From the NCBI RefSeq assembly GCF_052030545.1, contig NZ_JBPDIH010000009.1:103780-167779 (forward strand): a stretch of DNA of 64,000 nt, written 5' to 3'. A program made the translations under genes and the position numbers. This DNA comes from CANMXU01 sp052030545 (GTDB taxonomy: Bacteria > Pseudomonadota > Gammaproteobacteria > Enterobacterales > Alteromonadaceae). How positions within the stretch are numbered: the first letter of the stretch is position 1; each line of letters begins with the position of its first letter. Below the pieces are notes generated by a model. It was not told where the DNA came from. It was given only the letters and a program-made list of their open reading frames with translations, and searched no databases. This document shows, in pieces, positions 25,288-32,774 of the stretch.

Positions 25288-28116
25288 TTATAGATGATCT
25301 ATTTTTTGCCATTGACCGTTTTCATATTTTAATTCATAAAACGGCCAGTAGTGATTATCCATACGTAGCGTTATTACTCTGGGGTGGTTGTTAAAGTCTA
25401 GCGTTTTTACCAATACTGAACTTTGATGTTTTTTACCTTTTACTGTCGCAACAAAGTCGGCTGTGGTGGTGATAGGCTTACCGTCTATTTCAACAATACG
25501 TTGCATTGCAAATAAACCATAACGGGTCGCCGGTGAACCGTATTTATAACTGGCAACGTATACGCCGGTATTGCTGACATTACCTTGAATTTGCGCTGCT
25601 CGATGTGGCGCATGTAAATACAAACCTGCCCAGTAAAACACTTGTTGGATGTCGTCACCAAATAATGGCGTTGGGGTTAAATCAACGGTATTTATTTTCC
25701 CTTCACTAAAATAAGTCACTTTGATTTTTTCGGCCTGCGATAATTGCTCAACCTGTTGAAATGACGACACTCGAGTGCCATTAATTGATAATAAAATATC
25801 ACCGCGTTTAAAAATTGCTGCGCTTGGTGAGCTGGCAACAACATTGTATATGGCTAGTAACTTGTCATTGTTTGACCCGTTATTTTGCAGTGAATTTAAC
25901 CACTCATCACTTAAGCCCATTTGCAAGGCGTCAACTGGTGCAATTAACGTTAGGTCAATATCTAATGAGTAAAGTGGTTTTTGTGCTCGGTAAACATCAA
26001 GCATTTGTTTAACATACTCTATCGATAACCCCGCCATAATTTGCGAAATACCATTGCCGCTGTCGTCACTTTGTTCAAAGGTGGTCCATAATGCAGTGAC
26101 TTCATTTGCTTGATTAACTAATACGCCATCAATCATATTGTTGGCGTTAATTAGGTAACTTACTTTTATATTCTTTTCGATAAATTGCGGCACATTAAAT
26201 TGACGCAACCAAAGCTCTTCGTGCGTATCTATAAAGGTTTGTCGGTATTCAATAGCGCCATCGCCATTTAAGCCTATTTGTCGTATTTCATCTCCGGGAG
26301 TATTTGTTTTGTCACTGAATTTTATTTGTGAAATTAATACGTTAGAAAGCGCTTTTGTATCGTAAGAAATTAACGCTAAGTTATGTAATGGGTGAATATA
26401 TTCAACTTTACCGCTGACTTCTAAACGGTTATTGAAAATAATTTTAATGTCGCCAAGGGCGCTAAAGATTGTATTGCGATTAATAGCAACGAGTCCTTTT
26501 TCAACATCAACAATGACGCCTGCGCCATAGCTGTTGTTATTGCCGCTTCGCCCTTGAATTGAGTAGGGGCTAGCAAATCTTACATTAACTAAAGCATGTT
26601 CAATTTGATTGGTAACTTGAACAGGTTTTTGCTGTTGCATTGCAACTGGCGCGATTTTATTGGCTGTTGCAGCAGAGTCGATTTGCGTACATGGCCAATA
26701 CCCTAAAGTAAGATCTCTTTGGCAATAGCTGTGTTCAAACCAAGTACGGTTAATTTCAACCAATGCATAATTGGTGCTATTTGGCGTACTATAATCGTAA
26801 TACCTTAAATGTACTTTGCTGTTTGACGGTACAAGGTTCAATTGTTGTTGAAGATCTTCAACCGTCTTTATTTTTGCGCCATTAAATTCGGTGATCACAC
26901 TTCGGTTAGGCACACCTGCTTGGTAAAAGTTACTGACACTACTAGCAACATAAACGCCGGAAATGGGCTTGTTGTAGTGGCGAGCTTGTTGATAAGACAA
27001 GTTATGAAAAATGCCGCCATTAAATTGCACTAAGCTATTTGGTGTAATAGTGTCTAAATCGTCAACCGTGATTTGAACAGTCAAAAGCTGACCATTTCGT
27101 AAAATATCTGCCGAAATATTTTTGTCTACATTGTCATTAAGCATGCTTTCTAAAAGCGAAAAGTTAGTAATTTCTTCTTCGTTAATGCTCAGTAATATAT
27201 CGCCTACGGCTAAACTTTTTGAGGCCTCACTTTGTGGAATGATTGCTCTAGCAACCAAGAGCCCTTTTAGCTCTGGGTAGTTGTGTCGATATTTTTGCTC
27301 TAACTCGGGTGTTAAACCAAGACGTTTTAGTTCAGCATACGGCGTTGAAGTAAATGTGGTTTGCACTGTACCACGGATGATTTTTTCATTTTGTTGTAGT
27401 TTAGTTAGTGCTAATTTTATTTTTTCTAGTGGCAAGTAAAATGCATTCGCTGATTTAGTTTGACTGCCTGCATTTAGCGCAACCGCTTGTCCTTGTTTGT
27501 TGATCACCGGTGAACCTGAAGAACCACCAGTGGAGGCAGTAGCTGCCTGAATATAAAATATATTAAAGTCGTTGTAGGTGCCTTTACCATAGTTTGGTGC
27601 TTGGCGGTCAATTCGAGAAATGGTGCCATCAAGAATCGATATTTTTTGACCCGCATCATTACCGATTATGCGAATCTCTTGTCCGACATTGGGCAAATGT
27701 TCACTAAGTTCAAATTCGTGCGGTTTAATGTGTTTTATGTGCTCAGGTTGATAACGATAGAAGCCAAAATCGTGTACAGGGTCGATATAAAGAGGCGTTA
27801 AATCGATTTCTTCGTTGTTGATCAATACCGCTTTGGCCGTTACTGGCCCGGGAGTCACAACATGTCGGTTGGTCAAAATTATGCCGCGCTTGGCGTCGAC
27901 AATAAAACCTGTCGCGTAAGTGCTGCGGTTCCACTTACCATCAAATGCCATTGGCACATCAACTTGAATACTGACCACGCCACTTGATACGCGTTTGACG
28001 GTATCATTCCAGCTTTTATCAGCATTGGTACTGGCGCAACTGGTGATGAATAACAGTGCTAATAACGAAAATAATTTGAAGTATTTGGTTGAAATGTCGT
28101 TAAGATTTAGAAACAT
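25288..28116 (-). CDS. Double-domain HtrA/Deg-like serine protease lipoprotein (Nma111/Deg7-like architecture)
   Basis: 942 residues. Lipoprotein signal with lipobox Ile-Thr-Ser-Cys (C27). The first trypsin-like domain has a complete triad: His85 (TNRHVV), Asp116 (DPVHDFGFY) and Ser200 (GGSSGSP). Two PDZ-like segments follow (about 270-350 and 370-460). A second trypsin-like domain (about 515-700) retains the fold pattern (GAGVIVDVEKGLVAINRN, IHPLHNLALISYD) but lacks the His of the triad and the GxSGxP serine motif, so it is catalytically dead. Two more PDZ-like segments end the protein. This active/degenerate duplication is the layout of yeast Nma111 and plant Deg7. Probably envelope protein quality control. 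The gene stands 204 bases upstream of the hydrolase gene. Confidence 0.85.
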   Translation of the reverse strand: MFLNLNDISTKYFKLFSLLALLFITSCASTNADKSWNDTVKRVSSGVVSIQVDVPMAFDGKWNRSTYATGFIVDAKRGIILTNRHVVTPGPVTAKAVLINNEEIDLTPLYIDPVHDFGFYRYQPEHIKHIKPHEFELSEHLPNVGQEIRIIGNDAGQKISILDGTISRIDRQAPNYGKGTYNDFNIFYIQAATASTGGSSGSPVINKQGQAVALNAGSQTKSANAFYLPLEKIKLALTKLQQNEKIIRGTVQTTFTSTPYAELKRLGLTPELEQKYRHNYPELKGLLVARAIIPQSEASKSLAVGDILLSINEEEITNFSLLESMLNDNVDKNISADILRNGQLLTVQITVDDLDTITPNSLVQFNGGIFHNLSYQQARHYNKPISGVYVASSVSNFYQAGVPNRSVITEFNGAKIKTVEDLQQQLNLVPSNSKVHLRYYDYSTPNSTNYALVEINRTWFEHSYCQRDLTLGYWPCTQIDSAATANKIAPVAMQQQKPVQVTNQIEHALVNVRFASPYSIQGRSGNNNSYGAGVIVDVEKGLVAINRNTIFSALGDIKIIFNNRLEVSGKVEYIHPLHNLALISYDTKALSNVLISQIKFSDKTNTPGDEIRQIGLNGDGAIEYRQTFIDTHEELWLRQFNVPQFIEKNIKVSYLINANNMIDGVLVNQANEVTALWTTFEQSDDSGNGISQIMAGLSIEYVKQMLDVYRAQKPLYSLDIDLTLIAPVDALQMGLSDEWLNSLQNNGSNNDKLLAIYNVVASSPSAAIFKRGDILLSINGTRVSSFQQVEQLSQAEKIKVTYFSEGKINTVDLTPTPLFGDDIQQVFYWAGLYLHAPHRAAQIQGNVSNTGVYVASYKYGSPATRYGLFAMQRIVEIDGKPITTTADFVATVKGKKHQSSVLVKTLDFNNHPRVITLRMDNHYWPFYELKYENGQWQKIDHL

Positions 28117-28244
28117 CCTGTTCAGCCTTAGCGTTTGATTTATATGTTAAAAGAGCGGTGCGTTTTTACTATATCATTAACGATTCTGAGGAACTAGTGC
28201 TAGTGATTGACACTGAATTAAGCGGTAAACAACAAGGAATAAAA

Positions 28245-28276
28245 AAGGGTCGGTGACAAAATTGTCACCGACCCTT
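28245..28276 (-). repeat. Dispersed palindrome copy F, terminator of the pullulanase gene
   Basis: AAGGGTCGGTGACA(A), centre AAAT region, and complement TTGTCACCGACCCTT. On the minus strand it is followed by six T (28241-28246). It begins 37 bases after the stop of the GH13 gene at 28313. Confidence 0.88.
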
Positions 28277-28312
28277 ATAGCTTACCTTTGTCGTAACTAA
28301 GCGATGTATTGC

Positions 28313-31300
28313 TTATTCAGGTTTTTTAGTCACTGTTACCGTAGCAGCTGTTGGGTTGGGACCATCAACTGTGAAGATATAAGTGCCAGCTTCTGTAATA
28401 GTTAGGCTAAAGTTACTTTGTGAGCCTTGTACTAATAAAGCCGCTGAACCTACAGCTACTGTATTGGTTTCGCCAGCGCCCATATTAATGTCGCTCCAGT
28501 CAGCATCAGCCACTTTAAACTCATAAGACTCTGCGCTTAAGTCTATTTCAACGCTGTAGCTACTATTGCCAACATAGGCTAATTCATCAACTGCGCCCCA
28601 GCCATTCATGCCGCCTCTAATGAATACAGGTGTACCAGCGTACATTTCTGCTTTGTAAACGGATAATGTTGGCTCGGCTAAATCAGAGACATCAACATAG
28701 AAGGTATATTCACCTGCTTCAGTAAAGGTCATGCTGAAGTTGTCGTTGCTGCCTGATAATAAAGACATTACCGCACCTTCAGTCACTACTTCATCAGCGG
28801 AGTTAGCGCCTAAATTAACCGTAGACCAATCACCCGAGGCTATTTTAAATGAATGAGTTTCAGCACTGATCGTAAAGGTACCTTGGTAAATACCACCACC
28901 AATATGTGTCATCAGATCTGTTTCACCCCAACCATTCATACCGCCACGTAAATAAACTGGCGTACCAATAAATGGGTCTTCATTTTTAACTAATAATGTT
29001 GGTGCGTCGGTATTAGAAGCATCAAGTTCAAACACATAAATTCCATCAAGGGCAATGGTAATGCTTAGGTTGTCGTTACTACCCGGTAATAACGTAAAAG
29101 TTTCACCTTCTGTTACTGTATTGCCGCTAGCAGGTGCGCCTAAGTTTATCGCTGCTGTCCAATCTTTATCTGCTACTTTAAAGGAATAATCACCGGCCGT
29201 TAAGGTTAAGCTTGCTTGGTAAATACCGTCGCCTTTATAAGCAAAAGCATCGGTATTGCCCCAACCATTCATTTCACCTTTTACTAGTGGAATACCATCA
29301 CCGTAAGGTACTACATCAGGTGCGCCAGATGTTGCATAAGCAGATAAACCTGTGCCTTGGCTCTCGCCTTGTGCTTTAACAAATACCGCTGTGGTTAATG
29401 CTGGTACGGTAAAGCTACCTTCGCCTTCACCGGCAGTAAAACTGGCTGATGCAACTGTACTATCAACTGAGTTGGCTAAAGTGCCGTGTAGCGCAAAACC
29501 TTCAGCGGTGGCAATGGTATGGGTTTGTTCACTGTTGCTACCGTTTACCACAACAACTAGTGCGTCAACGTTTGCATCTAAATCCGTTAAGCCAGTACCG
29601 TCGTCAATACTCATCACAATTAAGCCTTGAGTTTGATTTTTACCAATATTGTGAAAACCAACACGTTCGATAATGTCTTGCGCTGTGGTCAGTCTAAATA
29701 ACGGGCTTGTGCTACGAATGCTTAAAAACTCGTTAAATACTGATGAAGCAAATTGCATATCTGACATTTGAACTTGATATTGACTGCCCACTGAAAATGA
29801 AACTAATTCATTCTTCTTTTCTTGTTCAGATTTCCATACTTTATCTTTGTCATAAATAGTTTTTTCTTCGATACTAAAACCGGCTTCAATGGGGCGACCT
29901 TTGTTCCAGTTGTTGTCCGTTAATGTAAAATCTACGAGGTTATACCAATCACCAGCATCATAAGTATTTCGGTCTAACGATTTAGAGCGTAAGAAATCAC
30001 CGCCCATTTGTAGAAACGGAATACCTTGTGAAAGCAATACAATTGATTGTGAAACGTTTTGCGCGCGCACACGCTCCATTAAACTAAGAGAGTTGTGTAA
30101 GTTAAACTGTAATTGATCCCATAAAGTTTCATCGTCATGCTTAGAAACATAATTAATAATGTCAGCAGGATCTTTCGCGTACATACCAAAAGCACTACCT
30201 ACAGAGTCGTTACCACCTGCGCTTTTTAAAACGTAGTTTTCGAGTGTCCCCGCCATACCAAACTTAATAATATCTTGTTGGTAAAACGCATAACCGTCGT
30301 CAAAGTGCTCACTATTTTCCATTTGGTTATTAAATAGAGCGCCTTTGCGTACACCATCACGTAAGCGATCGTTATAGGTGGCAATTTCACTACCTGCTAA
30401 GCTTTTTTGATCGGCTCGTTCAAAACCATAACTGGTTTTAGGCCACCCTTCACCATAGAAGTGGTTGTCTGGGTCAATTGCTTGAACAGCATCACGTGCG
30501 GCAAGCATTTGCGCTTTAGAACCTTGGCTCATAATGTCGAAACGGAAGCCGTCGAATTGATATTGCTCAGTCCACTGTTTAAGTGAGTCGACCATCAATT
30601 TGTCCATCATTTTATGAGTTAAGGCGGTATCGCTACAACAGGTACCATTTTCGACCGAGCCTGTGGTGATATTGCGGCTGTGATAATAACCTGGGACGAT
30701 TTTATCGAGTATTGAGTTATCCCATAAACCTGCTGAATTAGTATGGTTGTACACAACATCTAATACCACGCGTAAGCCGATATCATGCAAACCTTTGATC
30801 ATTGCGCGCATTTCTTTGATACGAGCAACACCGTCAGGGTTTGATGCATAACTGCCGTCTGGCACATTAAAATGTTTAGGATCGTAACCCCAGTTAAAGC
30901 TGTCGTAGTCTTGCACTATGTCCATTAACTCTGCAGCTGCATTAGATGATGGATCGTAGCTTTCTAATACGTCACGGATGGTGTCATTGTCACGACCTTG
31001 GTAACAAGGCTCTGCATCGATATTTTTCTGACATAGCTCAAGCACTGTGCTGTCGAGATTAATGATCTCTGCAGGGTCTTCTGTAATGGTGGCAATATCG
31101 TTAGCCGGTAACATATGAAAATGCGTTAAGCCGTTATCAGCAAGCATTTTTAGATGCTGCATTGGCGCAGACTCAAGCTCACTAAAGGCTAAGTATTTAC
31201 CGCGATTTTCTGCACTGGTACTTTCGTCGCTGACACTAAAATCACGAATATGGCCTTCATAAATAACGGCATCTTCATAGTTGTTAATGCTGGCGATGGT

Positions 31301-32680
31301 TTGTGATAACCAGCCTTCAGGTTGCAAGTCTTCATCGTTTAAATTAACAAACTGCGAGTAGATACCGTCGGTAGATAAACTCACTGAGTAAGGGTCAGTA
31401 CTTTCCACCATTTCCATGGCTTTGTTTTGATAATGATAAACGCTTAGCTCAAAACGATAGAATTGGCGATCTAAACTGCTGTCACCTTGATATGACCAAA
31501 TACCTGTCATCGGATCTTCAGTCATGGCATGGGTCGCAGTTTCTTCTTTAGCGGCGTTATAGACTTTAAGGTTAACGCTTTGCGCTGTTGGCGCCCAAAC
31601 AGATACGCTTACTGCGCCATTATCATAGACTGGGCCTAAGTTTGCTTCGTTAGCGTCAGCGTCACCTTTGGTATATAGGTCGTCTAAAATAAGGTCTGCT
31701 TGTACATAGGTGGCTGCTACTGGGGTGTTATCAGCGTCGTAACCTACTAGTACCAGTTGATTTTTAGCAACCGCTTTTGCTTCATCAGCAGTGAAATTTA
31801 CCGAATACGCAGGCAAGTCCGCGACACGTGGCGCAGTGCCTTGTTGTGCTTCGGTTAAATCTGTCGGCGTTAATTCAACCACTGTACCGTTAACCGCATC
31901 GTTATTTTCAGCATCGGCGACAATACCGGCACTTACTGAATGATGCAGTTTTACTTGGCTTACACCAATTTTCCCTTCAGGGTCTGCATTCCAAACAAAG
32001 GTATTAACGTCTATCCAGTGGCCGGCAATATCTTTAATTGCCAGTGGTTGTTCACCTAAAGATACAATTGGAAATTCAAACACTGAACCTTCGCCGGTAA
32101 AGGTAAAGTTCATGCGTTGGAAAGTTTCATCGTCTTGCATTAGTGGCATTTTCCAGTTGCCGCCACCAAACTCTTTACCAGCGTCGTCGGTACCTTTATG
32201 AATAATAAAGTGACCACACTCGTTAAAGTCTTCTTTTAGATTAAATACCCAGTACGCACCATAGTTTGCATCGATGGCGGTATGCGATAAGCCATTGCTC
32301 CAGCTTTCGGCGAGTGAATCATCTGCGTAGGCATCACACGTTGGATCATTCCAATTGTGCACCTTGTATTCGTCATATTCACTCGGATCAGCATCTGCAC
32401 CGCGGTTATAATACAAAACCGCTTGGCGTTCACTTGGAAAGAATTCTGGATCAGGCGCGTTAGGATCGGCGCCAACAATACAGGTTTCATTTAATGCATC
32501 AGGTACTGTCGGCGCGGCACATTGAATTGGCTCTGGTGCCACACAACTTGTGCCTGCTGCGTTTGGTACCATAGGCACGTCACAGGTTAATAGTACTTGA
32601 CCATCTTCACCAGAGTCGCTGCCGCCACCACACGCCGATACCATTAAGGTAAATAGGGTGACAATGAATAGTTTGATCAT
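28313..32680 (-). CDS. Pullulanase-type GH13 lipoprotein with three C-terminal X25-like modules
   Basis: 1455 residues from the preferred ATG. That start gives a proper lipoprotein signal (Val-Ser-Ala-Cys, C17); the longer start at 32749 would add 23 polar residues ahead of it, and neither has a clear ribosome site. Order: low-complexity Cys/Pro linker, CBM41-like pullulanase-associated domain (about 85-200), N2/CBM48-like domain, GH13 catalytic barrel with FNWGYDP (about 598), DVVYNHT, DGFRFD nucleophile (about 710), YGEGW acid/base (about 742) and SKHDDE (about 847), a C-terminal beta domain, then three repeats of about 100 residues each with (G)GMNGWG (about 1137, 1243, 1357) that resemble the X25 module of Bacillus pullulanases. 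Hydrolyses alpha-1,6 links in pullulan/amylopectin, likely at the cell surface. Directly downstream of the TonB receptor gene. Confidence 0.92.
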   Translation of the reverse strand: MIKLFIVTLFTLMVSACGGGSDSGEDGQVLLTCDVPMVPNAAGTSCVAPEPIQCAAPTVPDALNETCIVGADPNAPDPEFFPSERQAVLYYNRGADADPSEYDEYKVHNWNDPTCDAYADDSLAESWSNGLSHTAIDANYGAYWVFNLKEDFNECGHFIIHKGTDDAGKEFGGGNWKMPLMQDDETFQRMNFTFTGEGSVFEFPIVSLGEQPLAIKDIAGHWIDVNTFVWNADPEGKIGVSQVKLHHSVSAGIVADAENNDAVNGTVVELTPTDLTEAQQGTAPRVADLPAYSVNFTADEAKAVAKNQLVLVGYDADNTPVAATYVQADLILDDLYTKGDADANEANLGPVYDNGAVSVSVWAPTAQSVNLKVYNAAKEETATHAMTEDPMTGIWSYQGDSSLDRQFYRFELSVYHYQNKAMEMVESTDPYSVSLSTDGIYSQFVNLNDEDLQPEGWLSQTIASINNYEDAVIYEGHIRDFSVSDESTSAENRGKYLAFSELESAPMQHLKMLADNGLTHFHMLPANDIATITEDPAEIINLDSTVLELCQKNIDAEPCYQGRDNDTIRDVLESYDPSSNAAAELMDIVQDYDSFNWGYDPKHFNVPDGSYASNPDGVARIKEMRAMIKGLHDIGLRVVLDVVYNHTNSAGLWDNSILDKIVPGYYHSRNITTGSVENGTCCSDTALTHKMMDKLMVDSLKQWTEQYQFDGFRFDIMSQGSKAQMLAARDAVQAIDPDNHFYGEGWPKTSYGFERADQKSLAGSEIATYNDRLRDGVRKGALFNNQMENSEHFDDGYAFYQQDIIKFGMAGTLENYVLKSAGGNDSVGSAFGMYAKDPADIINYVSKHDDETLWDQLQFNLHNSLSLMERVRAQNVSQSIVLLSQGIPFLQMGGDFLRSKSLDRNTYDAGDWYNLVDFTLTDNNWNKGRPIEAGFSIEEKTIYDKDKVWKSEQEKKNELVSFSVGSQYQVQMSDMQFASSVFNEFLSIRSTSPLFRLTTAQDIIERVGFHNIGKNQTQGLIVMSIDDGTGLTDLDANVDALVVVVNGSNSEQTHTIATAEGFALHGTLANSVDSTVASASFTAGEGEGSFTVPALTTAVFVKAQGESQGTGLSAYATSGAPDVVPYGDGIPLVKGEMNGWGNTDAFAYKGDGIYQASLTLTAGDYSFKVADKDWTAAINLGAPASGNTVTEGETFTLLPGSNDNLSITIALDGIYVFELDASNTDAPTLLVKNEDPFIGTPVYLRGGMNGWGETDLMTHIGGGIYQGTFTISAETHSFKIASGDWSTVNLGANSADEVVTEGAVMSLLSGSNDNFSMTFTEAGEYTFYVDVSDLAEPTLSVYKAEMYAGTPVFIRGGMNGWGAVDELAYVGNSSYSVEIDLSAESYEFKVADADWSDINMGAGETNTVAVGSAALLVQGSQSNFSLTITEAGTYIFTVDGPNPTAATVTVTKKPE

Positions 32681-32774
32681 ACTATGACTTTTTTGTTGGT
32701 AAGTTGACGCTAATTTATTGTCAACAAACAGTTTTTTAAGATTTATCATTTTTATATACTCGCTATAACTGTGT

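Noticed and set aside
22769..28116. Type of toxin-antitoxin or phage-defence system
   Set aside because: The proteins have export signals and protease/hydrolase folds; no nuclease, kinase or defence-type NTPase domain is present.
11311..28276. Dispersed palindromes as a CRISPR array
   Set aside because: Copies are kilobases apart, perfectly palindromic, with no regular spacers or cas genes.
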